Made by a program: the position numbers and the translations under genes. Positions 1 through 8,873 of a DNA stretch of 64,000 nucleotides are shown piece after piece. Positions within the stretch are counted from its first letter, which is position 1. Each line of letters starts with the position of its first letter. The DNA comes from DAOMFB01 sp963801475 (lineage in GTDB: Bacteria > Acidobacteriota > Thermoanaerobaculia > UBA5066), in the NCBI GenBank assembly GCA_963801475.1, contig CAWDEX010000001.1:186001-250000 (forward strand), read 5' to 3'. The notes beneath the pieces were generated by a model that worked only from the letters and a program-made list of their open reading frames with translations, did no database searches and had not been told where the DNA came from.

Positions 1-449
1 GGAAGTTCTACGTCATCGGGTACGGCGGGGAGCCGGGTCGCGTGGAGCTGCCCGGAAACGTCCAGCTCCTTGGGCGGAAGCCCCAGGTGGAGCTGGCGGG
101 CTGGGCCGCGAACTGGGACGTCGCGATCGTCCCGTTCCAGACCGAGGCTCTCGCGGCGGGGGCGGATCCGATCAAGACGTACGAATACCTCGCGATGGGC
201 CTTCCCGTGGTCGTCACGGGAGTCGGAGCGCCGCGGGGAGCCGAGGCGCTCGTCCGGCGGGCGACCGACCTGGACTCCTTCGTCGCCGCCATCGAGGCGG
301 CCGCCGCAGAGGGTCCGGAGGCGGCCGCCCGGCGCCGCGCGTTCGCCGCCACGTGCCGGTGGGAGGTTCGCCTGGGTGCGATCCTCGGCCTGCTGCGGGA
401 CGGCCAGCGAGTCGCGGAGAAACGGGCCCTCCTCGGGGCTCCCTCGTGA
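1..449 (+). CDS. Glycosyltransferase (GT4/GT1-like), C-terminal part, cut by window edge
   Basis: The frame is open from base 3 with no start in the window, so only the C-terminal ~148 residues are present. The visible part is the nucleotide-sugar-binding half of a GT-B enzyme. It opens with FYVIGYGGEPG and continues with DVAIVPFQ and PIKTYEYLAMGLPVV, the usual acceptor/donor-site signature of GT4-type transferases (family knowledge). A cytoplasmic or membrane-associated role adding a sugar to a surface glycan is likely; the substrate is unknown. The stop TGA overlaps the next gene's GTG in a GTGA tetramer (446-449), so the two are probably translationally coupled. Confidence 0.85.
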   Translation, partial: KFYVIGYGGEPGRVELPGNVQLLGRKPQVELAGWAANWDVAIVPFQTEALAAGADPIKTYEYLAMGLPVVVTGVGAPRGAEALVRRATDLDSFVAAIEAAAAEGPEAAARRRAFAATCRWEVRLGAILGLLRDGQRVAEKRALLGAPS

Positions 450-2596
450 AGGTCCTCTTCGTCTACAAGTTCCTGACGCTCGGCGGGTGCGAGACGGTCC
501 TTCGCGCCCGGCTCGACGGGCTGCCCGGGCGCGGGATCGAACCGGAGGCGTGGTTCTTCCACGACGGGGGCGGCCGGTCGGTCTTCGCGGGGGTGGAGGA
601 GAAAATCCACGTCGGATCTCCCGAAGAGTTCGCTGCCCACGCGGCGGCGGGCGGTTTCGACGTCGTTTCGACCCTCGACTCCGAGGAGGTCTTTCCGTTC
701 TTCGGTTCGGGAGGACTGCGTCCCCGGCTCGTCGTGGAGGCGCACACGCCGTACCTCGAGAACCTCGAGTACCTGCGTCCCCTCGCGAGAGCGGGCGTTC
801 CCGTCACGGCGTTCTGGGTCCCGTCCCGTTACCAGGCAAGCCTCGTCCGCGAGCGGACGGGACGCAGCTGCCCGGTGGACGTCGTCCCGAATCCCCTCCG
901 CGATGCGTTCGTCGCGCCGCCCGCCGGGTTCGTCCCGGCTCCGCCGAAGCCCGTCGTCGCCTGGGTCGGCCGCCTCGACGCTCTGAAGAACTGGGTGGGG
1001 TTCCTCGAGGTGGCCGGGGCTCTGATGCGCCGCGGGATCGACGCCGAGTACTGGATCGTCGGGCGCCCGTACGACAAGGAGGTCGACGCCGAGGTCTTCC
1101 GGCGGGCGAAGGCCGAAGGGGTCGCCGGGAGACTCCGGTGGTTCCGCGGGGTCCGTCACGATCGGATTCCGGTCTTCATGGACGCGGTGCGGGCCTCGGG
1201 TGGAGCCGTCGTCTCGACGTCGAAGGGGGACTCCTTCGGCATGACCGTGGCCGAGGCCATGGCGCGGTCCGCGATCGTCCTCGCCCCCCGGTGGGGCCCC
1301 TTCCCGGAATTCGTCACGGACGGAGAGACGGGCTTTCTTTACGAGCCCGGCTCGGCTGCCGACGCGGCGAGCCACCTCGAGACCGTCCTCGGAATCGCGG
1401 AACTCAGGGAGAGGATCGGAGCGGCCGCGAGGGATTCCGTTCTCGCGCGGTTCGCTCCCCAGGCCGCCCTCGCCTCGCTGGAAGAAGCGCTGAGAAGGGT
1501 CGCGGGCTCGCCCGCCCCGGATGCGGCCTCGTCGCCGCTGCCGAGGGAGGTAGCGCCTCCGCCGCCCGGAGCGGTAGACGACGAGTTCGGTCGTGCCGTG
1601 AGGGAGTACTTCAGCTCGGAATACCTGGCCCGCGATCCTGGGCGGGCAAGGGCCCGGGACGAGTGGATCCGCTACGCGCTCTCTACGAATGACAGGGGCG
1701 AGGCCCTGCTCGAGTCGCTCTCCCGACTTCTCGGCGTCAAGCACTGGCGCCGGCGTCGCGTCCTGGACGTCGGATGCGGCTTCGGGGGCCTCGTCCGGGC
1801 GGCAATCCGTGGCGGCGCCGTGGCGGTCGGCGTGGACGAACACCCGAAGCTAGTCGAAATCGCCCGTGTCAACCTCAGAGACGAGCCTTCCTCCTCCTGG
1901 AGGCTCGTCGCCGCACCCGTCGAAGGGTGCGACTTCGAGGCCGATGAACCGTTCGACCTCATCGTGGCCGACAACGTGTTGGAGCACGTGAGCGATCCGC
2001 AACGCGCCGTCCAGAGGCTCGCGCGCTCCCTTGCGAAGGGAGGATCACTCTACGTCGCGGTCCCGAATCCCTTCAATCCGGTCCAAGTCCTCGAGGATCC
2101 CCACTTTGGCGTCTTCGGGCTCACGCTTCTTCCGCCGGAGGGCGCCCGGAAGGCCTTCGGCGAGGCCCGTTGGAGCGGGGCGAACTATTCGGTGGGGCGT
2201 TACGCGAGCGCCGAGGAGTACTTCTCCTGGTTCCAGGAGGTAGGACTCGACTCCCGTTTCGCAATCCGGACCACGTGGTGGGGTGAGGCCTTCTCGCCCG
2301 AGGAGTCGTTCCTCGCCGGACTGGAGGCGAAGAGCGAGCAGGTTTCCGCCCGGCTCGCAGAGGAGGAGCGGAACGAGAAGCTCTCGCCGGCGACCCGGGC
2401 CGCGTTGCGTGGTGGCGTGGAGACGTGGCGGGAAACGCTCCGCCGGGACGTTGCGGCGGCTCGGTCGCGGAAGGGAACGGAAGCCCTGGAGCGCGTCGCC
2501 GAGTGGTACGGCCCCCTCGTCTGGCACTTCCTGGCCACGAAGACCGGCGGCGAAACGCCGAGCAGGCCCTGGACTCTCCGGGCGCTCCTGAAGTGA
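446..2596 (+). CDS. Bifunctional GT4 glycosyltransferase-SAM methyltransferase fusion
   Basis: A 716-residue protein. The N-terminal half (about 1-350) is a GT4-like glycosyltransferase: KVLFVYKFLTLGGCE at the N-terminus, VAWVGRLDALKNW, and STSKGDSFGMTVAEAMA as the C-domain donor loop. A Pro/Ala linker leads to a class I methyltransferase whose SAM motif VLDVGCGFGG lies near residue 438, followed by DLIVADNVLEHVSDP. The start is GTG at 446, chosen because it overlaps the upstream stop as GTGA and falls just before the conserved N-terminal beta strand. Its own stop (2594-2596) overlaps the next GTG in the same way. The likely role is sugar transfer plus methylation on a surface polysaccharide; the order of reactions is not visible. 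Confidence 0.87.
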   Translation: MKVLFVYKFLTLGGCETVLRARLDGLPGRGIEPEAWFFHDGGGRSVFAGVEEKIHVGSPEEFAAHAAAGGFDVVSTLDSEEVFPFFGSGGLRPRLVVEAHTPYLENLEYLRPLARAGVPVTAFWVPSRYQASLVRERTGRSCPVDVVPNPLRDAFVAPPAGFVPAPPKPVVAWVGRLDALKNWVGFLEVAGALMRRGIDAEYWIVGRPYDKEVDAEVFRRAKAEGVAGRLRWFRGVRHDRIPVFMDAVRASGGAVVSTSKGDSFGMTVAEAMARSAIVLAPRWGPFPEFVTDGETGFLYEPGSAADAASHLETVLGIAELRERIGAAARDSVLARFAPQAALASLEEALRRVAGSPAPDAASSPLPREVAPPPPGAVDDEFGRAVREYFSSEYLARDPGRARARDEWIRYALSTNDRGEALLESLSRLLGVKHWRRRRVLDVGCGFGGLVRAAIRGGAVAVGVDEHPKLVEIARVNLRDEPSSSWRLVAAPVEGCDFEADEPFDLIVADNVLEHVSDPQRAVQRLARSLAKGGSLYVAVPNPFNPVQVLEDPHFGVFGLTLLPPEGARKAFGEARWSGANYSVGRYASAEEYFSWFQEVGLDSRFAIRTTWWGEAFSPEESFLAGLEAKSEQVSARLAEEERNEKLSPATRAALRGGVETWRETLRRDVAAARSRKGTEALERVAEWYGPLVWHFLATKTGGETPSRPWTLRALLK

Positions 2597-3012
2597 GTCT
2601 CCGCGTTTTCGGAACTCCTCCCGCGCCCCATCGACCCCTGTTCACCGAGCTGAATCCCGACGGAGGCCGGATGAGATTCGAGGAACCCGATCCCGTGCCC
2701 GGAGAGGAGGCCGTGCTCGAGTGCCGCGTGGTTCCGCAGGCGGGCGGCTGGAGGATGGTAGCGTTCGAGACGATGGACGAGTACGCGCCCGGCGGACTGC
2801 CTGGAAGGGTCGTCCAGGTTGCCTCGGTTTCCGGCAAGGAGACCTTCTTTCATGACATCGCGGCCGAGGCGGGGACCGGCTGGCATTCGGTCGCCCTTTC
2901 GTCCGATTCCCCCAGCACACTCCGGTTCGTCCTCCGCGCGGGACATCCGGAGGCGGGTTGGAACTGGGGTCTGGCCTCGAGCACTCCCTTCCGTCTGCGG
3001 ACTCTCCCGTGA
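2593..3012 (+). CDS. Hypothetical 139-aa protein in glycan operon
   Basis: No family was recognised. The protein is soluble, without signal peptide or membrane segment. Its residue pattern of short alternating polar/hydrophobic stretches (GGRMRFEEPDPVPGEE, STLRFVLRAGHPEAGW) suggests a small beta-sandwich. The start is GTG at 2593, overlapping the previous stop as GTGA, and its stop overlaps the next GTG at 3009 the same way. Being locked between two glycosyltransferase/methyltransferase fusions, it probably serves the same glycan pathway, for example as a binding or accessory subunit, but that is inference. Confidence 0.7.
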   Translation: MSLRVFGTPPAPHRPLFTELNPDGGRMRFEEPDPVPGEEAVLECRVVPQAGGWRMVAFETMDEYAPGGLPGRVVQVASVSGKETFFHDIAAEAGTGWHSVALSSDSPSTLRFVLRAGHPEAGWNWGLASSTPFRLRTLP

Positions 3013-4475
3013 CGGTCTCCTCCAGGTCGACGGTGCATCCCCCGGATCCCGGTGCCATCCGGTACAGGGTCGCCCGCGTCGCGCACTGGAACGGGGTCGC
3101 TCGCTGGCTGGGCACCAGAAAGGGCTGGGGAGGGGCGTACCAGCGCCATTTGTTGAAGATCTTTCGGAGGGTGGTGGACCCCGGCCTGAAGGTGCTCGAG
3201 ATCGGCTCGGGAACGGGAGACCTTCTCGCGGCCGTCCGGCCGGGCGAGGGGGTGGGGATCGATCTGTCGCCGCGCATGGTCGAGCTTTCCCGCGCGCGCC
3301 ACCCGGAGCTCAGGATCATCGAAGGAGACGCACACGACCTATCGGCGACCGAAGGCCCGTTCCAGGTCATCCTGATGAGCGACGTCCTGAACGACGTCTG
3401 GGATGCCCAACAGGTTCTCGAGCGGGCCCTTCTCGTCTCGTTGTCCGGAACTCGCCTTGTCGTCAACTTCTACAGCCACCTCTGGGAAGGCCCCCTTCGC
3501 CTGGCGGCGCGGCTCGGCCTGACGAAACCGAACCTCCCCCAGAACTGGCTCGACGCTCACGACGTCTCCAACCTGCTCTCCTTGGCCGGATGGGAGGTCG
3601 TGAAGGTATGGGAAGAGATCCTTCTCCCTTTCGACATTCCGTTTCTCGGGCCGATCTGTAATCGCTTCCTCGTGCGCCTGTGGCCTTTCCGCTTCCTGGC
3701 GCTGACGAACCTCGTGGTCGCACGCCCCGCGCCCGCGCGTCTGCGCGGACCCGAAAGGCCCGTCGTCTCGGTTGTCATCCCGGCCCGAAACGAGGCCGGA
3801 AACGTCGCCGAGATCTTCGACAGGACACCAGAGATGGAGGGCGGCACCGAGCTGATCTTCGTCGAGGGGCACTCCAGCGACGACACCTACGGGGCGATCG
3901 AGCGCGAGATGGCTGCGCGACCGGGACGACGGTGCCGCCTCTTCCGGCAGACCGGGAAGGGGAAAGGGGACGCCGTCCGGCTCGGTTTCCAGGAGGCCTC
4001 AGGAGACATCCTGATGATTCTCGACGCCGACCTGACCGTGCCGCCGGAGGATCTCCCGAGATTCGTCAAGGTCCTGGTCTCGGGGAAGGGGGAGTTCGCC
4101 AACGGCGTGCGGCTCGTCTACCCGATGGAAGAGGAGGCGATGCGGTTTCTGAACCTCCTCGGAAATAAGTTCTTCAGCTGGACCTTTTCCTGGCTTCTCG
4201 GGCAACCCCTGAAGGACACCCTCTGCGGCACGAAAGCCGTCTGGCGGGAGGATTACCGGCGAATCGCCGCGAACCGGAGCGTCTTCGGGAACTTCGACCC
4301 CTTCGGCGATTTCGACCTGATCTTTGGCGCGAACCGGCTCTCGTTGAAGCTGGTGGACGTTCCCGTCCGCTACAGGGAGCGGCGCTACGGGACGACGAAC
4401 ATCCATCGGTGGAGCCACGGCTGGCTCCTCCTCCGGATGGTCGCGTTCGCGGCGCGCCGGATCAAGTTCGTCTAG
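3009..4475 (+). CDS. Bifunctional SAM methyltransferase-GT2 glycosyltransferase fusion
   Basis: A 488-residue protein with the opposite domain order to the fusion at 446-2596. Residues about 20-240 are a class I methyltransferase (SAM motif VLEIGSGTGDLL near residue 62, GVGIDLSPRMVELS after it). Residues about 250-480 are a GT2, dolichyl-phosphate-mannose-synthase-like transferase (VSVVIPARNEAGNV, then DILMILDADLTVPPEDLP with the metal-binding DxD, then the W-rich GTTNIHRWSHGW). The GTG start at 3009 overlaps the previous stop (GTGA). GT2 enzymes of this type usually load a lipid carrier or transfer to a lipid-linked sugar. Membrane segments are weak, so it is probably peripheral. Confidence 0.87.
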   Translation: MTVSSRSTVHPPDPGAIRYRVARVAHWNGVARWLGTRKGWGGAYQRHLLKIFRRVVDPGLKVLEIGSGTGDLLAAVRPGEGVGIDLSPRMVELSRARHPELRIIEGDAHDLSATEGPFQVILMSDVLNDVWDAQQVLERALLVSLSGTRLVVNFYSHLWEGPLRLAARLGLTKPNLPQNWLDAHDVSNLLSLAGWEVVKVWEEILLPFDIPFLGPICNRFLVRLWPFRFLALTNLVVARPAPARLRGPERPVVSVVIPARNEAGNVAEIFDRTPEMEGGTELIFVEGHSSDDTYGAIEREMAARPGRRCRLFRQTGKGKGDAVRLGFQEASGDILMILDADLTVPPEDLPRFVKVLVSGKGEFANGVRLVYPMEEEAMRFLNLLGNKFFSWTFSWLLGQPLKDTLCGTKAVWREDYRRIAANRSVFGNFDPFGDFDLIFGANRLSLKLVDVPVRYRERRYGTTNIHRWSHGWLLLRMVAFAARRIKFV

Positions 4476-4483
4476 GAAGAATC

Positions 4484-5233
4484 GTGGGAACGGAAGCCAA
4501 TCGCCCGCCCCCGGACCTCCGGGATCAGCTCGAGAGGGAGCGGAGCCACGCCGGGCGGATCCTCGAGACCAACGAGGAGAACTGGGGCTGGTCGACTCCG
4601 GCCGGTCGCATCCGGTGGCGCCGACGCGTCGACTTCCTTCTGGACGGAGCACGGGAAGGCTGCGAGCGCGCTCTCGAGATCGGGGCCGGGACGGGGACAT
4701 TCACTGGCGCGTTATCGGCGATCTCCGGGCAGCTTTTCGCTCTGGACGTTGCGGAGAGCCTTCTCGCCGTGGCGAAGGGGCGAGCGGAGGGCGTGCCGCT
4801 CATCTGCGCGGACGCCCATCGTCTCCCGTTCCCCGACGAGGTGTTCGACGTCGTCCTGGGCTGTTCGGTGCTGCATCACCTCCGGTGGGATCTCGCGGTC
4901 GCCGAGTTCGCGAGGGTCCTGCGCCGGGGTGGAACGCTTCGCTTCTCCGAGCCGAATCTCTGGAATCCGCAGATCTTCCTGCAGAAGAACATCCCGTCGT
5001 TGAAGCGGATGATGGGGGACAGCCCCGACGAGAGCGCGTTCACGGCGGGGACCATCTCCCGGCACCTCCGGGAGGCAGGATTCGACCGGGTGGACGTCAG
5101 GCCGTACGAATTCCTCCACCCGTCCACGCCCTCGTCCCTGATCCCAGCGGTGGAGCGACTGGAGTCCTGGATCATGGCGACGCCTCTCCGGCGGTTCGGC
5201 GGCTCGCTCGCGATCGACGCCCGCCGGGGTTGA
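4484..5233 (+). CDS. Class I SAM-dependent methyltransferase
   Basis: A 249-residue Methyltransf_11-type enzyme. The SAM-binding motif ALEIGAGTGTFTGAL is followed by LFALDVAESLLAVA (acidic ribose-binding residue), DAHRLPFPDEVFDVVLGCSV and HHL. The start is GTG at 4484, 8 nt after the preceding stop and preceded by the purine run AGGAAGA; an upstream extension would overlap the previous gene. It is the last gene of the + strand glycan operon and converges on the GT39-like gene. The substrate is not predictable; a sugar O- or C-methylation fits the context. Confidence 0.85.
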   Translation: MGTEANRPPPDLRDQLERERSHAGRILETNEENWGWSTPAGRIRWRRRVDFLLDGAREGCERALEIGAGTGTFTGALSAISGQLFALDVAESLLAVAKGRAEGVPLICADAHRLPFPDEVFDVVLGCSVLHHLRWDLAVAEFARVLRRGGTLRFSEPNLWNPQIFLQKNIPSLKRMMGDSPDESAFTAGTISRHLREAGFDRVDVRPYEFLHPSTPSSLIPAVERLESWIMATPLRRFGGSLAIDARRG

Positions 5234-5276
5234 CAGAGGCTCTTCTGGTTGCGCAGCTCTCCCCGGGTTGTGCCTT

Positions 5277-8141
5277 CTAGTTCGGAGACAGACTCTCTCG
5301 AACGCGGGTAGCAGCGCCTCCGGGCGTGGCCGCGGGCGACGACGGCACGGAATCCGTCAGAGCCTCGCGGGGGCGAGCCTCCGGCATCGGGACGAGCGAG
5401 GCGAGCCGGGCGAGATGTCCCGGATCTCGAGCGACGAGCGCTTCGTTCACGAGGGCCCGACCGTCTCGACAGGGAATGATGGCGAGGAGCTCGAGATGCT
5501 TTCTGCCGATCCAGTTGTTGTTCGGATTGATCTCGATTCTCCCGAGGAGGAGTACGGACTGGCCCTCGAAGGCGGAGGGTAGATGACCGGGGAAGGCGGC
5601 GAAGCCGCCGTGGCCGGTCAGACGCCCGTTAATTGCATCCGTGGAGACGGCCGACCAGTCGTAATCCCGCTTATCGAAGAGGGTGTCGAATCTCCACGAT
5701 TCACCGGTATTCAGCCGATAGATGTGAGGCTCGAGCCGGCAGCCTCCAAAGACGAACTTTCCGCGGAGCTTCGTGTCGTCGTCCGACGGCTGCGCAAAGC
5801 CAAAGTACTCGAACGCATCGACAGCTTCTCGCCGGGTGACCATGTTCGGTGGGAGCGCAGCCTCGAGCTTGTCGAAGAGGGTCGCGCGATCCCCCCTTTC
5901 TAGTTTCAGAACCTCGGCGCGGGGCACGGGCGAGTTCCATGTCCGCCACAAGAGCCGGATCGATCCGACTCCCGCGAAGATCACGACCCCGCCGACCAGT
6001 ATCCAGGCAGGAAGGTATGGACGGGAGGCGGAACGGGAGGGAGCGATCCCGCGCCGGCATGGAACGCGACCCGTCGCAATCCGAGGCAGCACGGAGAGGA
6101 TGCGCACGATTACCACGAGACCGAAATAGAAGTAGAGATCCATGAGCCACGAGGCGAGCGGGAATAGCCTGTTCAGGGAATTGCCGTGGGCCACGGCCGA
6201 ACTGGCCAGTGCCGAGGACAGAAGGCAGGCCGCCAGTACCAAGGAGAGTTTGCGTTGAGGCGAAAACGCGCTGCCGAGAAGGCCCACGAGACAGATGAGA
6301 TATGCCATCGTGCTCGGGACCCAAATCAGAATCGCTAGCGCCATAGAGAGGCCGCCCACGACGAACCAACGTCGGGCGCGGTCTCTGAGTCGTGGAGCGA
6401 AATAAAGGGCCACAAGGAAGGCCAGGAGGTACGTTCCCGGATCGATTCTCCTCGGGTTGTAGGTGGCCAGAAACTGTCTCAAGGATCCGCTGACGTTCGC
6501 AGCGAAGAATCCGGGATTACGTCTGATGTTCCGGAGGGCCTCGGCGTTGAAGTACTCGTACTTCTGTTGAAGAGAATGGGCCCCGGCCTTCTCGGCCTCG
6601 AGCCATTCGCGACCGGTCCATGCTCGGAATGCCGGAGACGTCGCGGCGTAGAAGGCCTCGGCCGAGTTATAGGAGAGGGCCCAAATTCCATTCACGATGC
6701 GTTGACGAACGAGCCATGGTGCCAGCGTCAGGGTGGAAGCCCCGAGGAACACCAGGGCCGGCAGGAGGGCTCGACGGCTGCGGAGCGACGTCCCCGGAAG
6801 CTGGAAGGGAATGAGGACGGCCAGAGGCAGCAGAGCCGGTAGTGTGAGCGGGCGTGTGAGGTTCGAAAAAGAGAAGAGCACCCCGGCGATCGCGAAATGT
6901 AGGGTTCGAGAAGTCGCGAGGCCCTGTACGAGGCAATACAACGAAGCCACGAGGAAGAAAAGGCCCGGAACCTCCGTCATCAGACAGAGCGTGTCGGACT
7001 GGATGAGGGGGTCGAACAGGTAGAACAGGGCGGCCACGAGGCCGGCGGAAGCTCCCAGACATTGGCGTCCGAGGAGATAGATCAGGGGGACCGTGAGGAC
7101 GCCGAGAACCGTGTTGAAAACCTGAGCCGCACAGACGGAGTGACCCGTCCAGGTGTAGATAAGGGCGAGGCACAGGGAATAGAAAGGTCGATATATCGAG
7201 CACCATCCGGAGAATCCCCGTCCCTCGGAGACCTCGAGAGCAAGGGCATCCCAGCCCGCGGCATCCGAGAACGGAACCCCGAAAATCGAGAAGAAGCTCG
7301 AGAAGCGGGGATGCGCGTTCAGGAAATGAGCTCGCACCAGAAACGACAGGAGGAAGAGGCCCCACGCGATCGTCTGAGGTCTGGTCCGCTCGACGGGGCG
7401 CGCCGGAAAGGCCAGGAACGAAGCAAATGGAATTCGGAAACGCCGCCTTCGCCAGACGAACGTGATGCACAACGAAGCGAAGGCCCCGGCTGCGGCGGAG
7501 AGAACCGTCCAGAGAGCGAGCAGACGTGTGCTGTAGCGGCGGGACCGCGAGAGATCGAGAGTCTCGTTGCGTGCCCGGTCGTGGAGGGTGACGTTCCGAA
7601 CGCCGTACGGACCGGTGTTGCCCCAACCGGCACCTGCCGGAGGATTCCCGACGACGATGATCTGGATCCGGAGGGAGAGAGTGGAGCCCGTCGGGAGGAC
7701 GGGAAGGCGGACGGGAAGCCACCCGGTGAAGTGTCCCTCGCCGACGTCGGTCTTCCAGACCGGCACGCCATCCGTGAGGACCTGCAGTTCCAGCTGATGA
7801 GCCCACGCTTCCGCGTACCGATCAGCTACCTCGAGGTGCAGGTCGTATGTTGCGCCTCGTCTCAGGTCCGGAACGGTGTACTGGATCCCTGCAGCGTCCC
7901 CGGTGCGGACATCGGGAGTGGGGAATCGGAAGTCGATCGACCGACTCCAGAGGTTCGCGGTGAGGAGGGCGGCCCCGTCGGGCAGGCCGACGGGTGTGGC
8001 GTGCACCGTCCACGGGATGGAGACCGGTTCGAATCGGCGTGAGAGCTCCCCGGCGATGGCGGCAACAGCGAAGGCCGCGAGCAGGGGCAGCCGCAGGGAG
8101 CGGAAGAGCTCGAAGGGACGGCTCCCCGAAAAGAAGGCCAT
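5277..8141 (-). CDS. GT39/PMT-like polytopic glycosyltransferase with extracytoplasmic modules
   Basis: A 954-residue integral membrane protein. One N-terminal membrane segment (about 17-32) is followed by a ~170-residue soluble beta-rich region, then a second membrane segment. After that comes a ten-or-so-helix core whose first loop carries FGVPFSDAAGWDALA and GFSGWCSIYRPFYSLCLALI, the acidic-residue-bearing lumenal loop typical of ArnT/PMT/GT39 enzymes. A C-terminal soluble tail of ~230 residues follows. These enzymes use polyprenyl-phosphate sugars at the outer face of the inner membrane. The extra N-terminal and C-terminal soluble regions are longer than in plain GT39 proteins. It ends 9 nt before... 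the convergent methyltransferase gene downstream is separated by 43 bp, and upstream (8151) another methyltransferase gene lies 9 bp away in the same direction. Confidence 0.82.
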   Translation of the reverse strand: MAFFSGSRPFELFRSLRLPLLAAFAVAAIAGELSRRFEPVSIPWTVHATPVGLPDGAALLTANLWSRSIDFRFPTPDVRTGDAAGIQYTVPDLRRGATYDLHLEVADRYAEAWAHQLELQVLTDGVPVWKTDVGEGHFTGWLPVRLPVLPTGSTLSLRIQIIVVGNPPAGAGWGNTGPYGVRNVTLHDRARNETLDLSRSRRYSTRLLALWTVLSAAAGAFASLCITFVWRRRRFRIPFASFLAFPARPVERTRPQTIAWGLFLLSFLVRAHFLNAHPRFSSFFSIFGVPFSDAAGWDALALEVSEGRGFSGWCSIYRPFYSLCLALIYTWTGHSVCAAQVFNTVLGVLTVPLIYLLGRQCLGASAGLVAALFYLFDPLIQSDTLCLMTEVPGLFFLVASLYCLVQGLATSRTLHFAIAGVLFSFSNLTRPLTLPALLPLAVLIPFQLPGTSLRSRRALLPALVFLGASTLTLAPWLVRQRIVNGIWALSYNSAEAFYAATSPAFRAWTGREWLEAEKAGAHSLQQKYEYFNAEALRNIRRNPGFFAANVSGSLRQFLATYNPRRIDPGTYLLAFLVALYFAPRLRDRARRWFVVGGLSMALAILIWVPSTMAYLICLVGLLGSAFSPQRKLSLVLAACLLSSALASSAVAHGNSLNRLFPLASWLMDLYFYFGLVVIVRILSVLPRIATGRVPCRRGIAPSRSASRPYLPAWILVGGVVIFAGVGSIRLLWRTWNSPVPRAEVLKLERGDRATLFDKLEAALPPNMVTRREAVDAFEYFGFAQPSDDDTKLRGKFVFGGCRLEPHIYRLNTGESWRFDTLFDKRDYDWSAVSTDAINGRLTGHGGFAAFPGHLPSAFEGQSVLLLGRIEINPNNNWIGRKHLELLAIIPCRDGRALVNEALVARDPGHLARLASLVPMPEARPREALTDSVPSSPAATPGGAATRVRESLSPN

Positions 8142-8150
8142 GGAGCCCTG

Positions 8151-8807
8151 CTACACGCGCGCGCGGAGCAGCGCGGTGTTGTAGGGCGCGAGGCCGAGAG
8201 GGGCGAACGAGGGCAGGGTCGAGGTCCTCTCCACGTCGAAGGCTGGCCGCGCCGCGCCGAGAACGTCGTGAATCGAGCTGAAGTGGTGCTGGTCGATCCC
8301 CCGGAAGCCGATCGCGGCGAAGGCGGCGTTCATTCCTGCGTGGACGGCGGGGCAGCCGACGAGGAAGTGGCCTCCGGGCGTCATCACCCGGCGCACCTCC
8401 GAGAGAGCCGGCGAGAGGTCGACGTTCTTCAGGTGCTCGAAGATCGAGAAGGCGATCACGCAGTCGAACGTCCCGGCGCCATAGGGAAGCGAGCGGACGT
8501 CGCCTCTTGTCAGATCTCCGACAGCGACGCCCAGGGCGGCGAGGTTCCTCTTGACCTCGTCGGGGTCGGATTCCAGGTCGATCCCGTCCACCCGCCCGGC
8601 CGTCCGCGTCAGGGTCGGGAGGAGGAGACCGCTGCCGAATCCGATTTCGAGGAGGCGACGGTAGGGCCCTTCCAGGAGCGCGAGTCCCGTGTCGAGCCGT
8701 GCGCGGAAGATCTTCCCGACGAGTGGAGTGTAGTAGTAACGCAGGGGGTCGGATGGGCCGTTCGCGGCCAGGGAGCCCTCAGGGGGGAGGGCGAGTCTTG
8801 GTGACAT
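8151..8807 (-). CDS. Class I SAM-dependent methyltransferase
   Basis: A 218-residue protein with the SAM motif LLEIGFGSGLLLPTL, acidic GIDLESDPDEV, and FDCVIAFSIFEHLKNVD. It lies 9 bp upstream of the GT39-like gene on the same strand, so the two are likely co-transcribed. The ATG at 8807 is preceded by a TAGCAT hexamer 8 nt away and no Shine-Dalgarno, which fits a leaderless start. It may modify a sugar or lipid of the same surface glycan; the substrate is unknown. Confidence 0.83.
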   Translation of the reverse strand: MSPRLALPPEGSLAANGPSDPLRYYYTPLVGKIFRARLDTGLALLEGPYRRLLEIGFGSGLLLPTLTRTAGRVDGIDLESDPDEVKRNLAALGVAVGDLTRGDVRSLPYGAGTFDCVIAFSIFEHLKNVDLSPALSEVRRVMTPGGHFLVGCPAVHAGMNAAFAAIGFRGIDQHHFSSIHDVLGAARPAFDVERTSTLPSFAPLGLAPYNTALLRARV

Positions 8808-8815
8808 CGAGAACG

Positions 8816-8821
8816 ATGCTA
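8816..8821 (-). promoter_or_regulatory. -10 box (TAGCAT), likely leaderless start
   Basis: TAGCAT on the minus strand ends 8 nt before the ATG at 8807, and there is no ribosome binding site between. This is the spacing expected if transcription begins at or next to the start codon. No good -35 element is visible. Confidence 0.4.
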
Positions 8822-8873
8822 TACCCGCGGTCTACTCAGTCAGGCTCCATGGAGACGCGAAGGACCGGAACGA

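Noticed and set aside
8026..8035. tRNA T-loop-like sequence GGTTCGAATC
   Set aside because: It lies in the coding sequence of the GT39-like gene and no acceptor, D or anticodon stems can be drawn around it.
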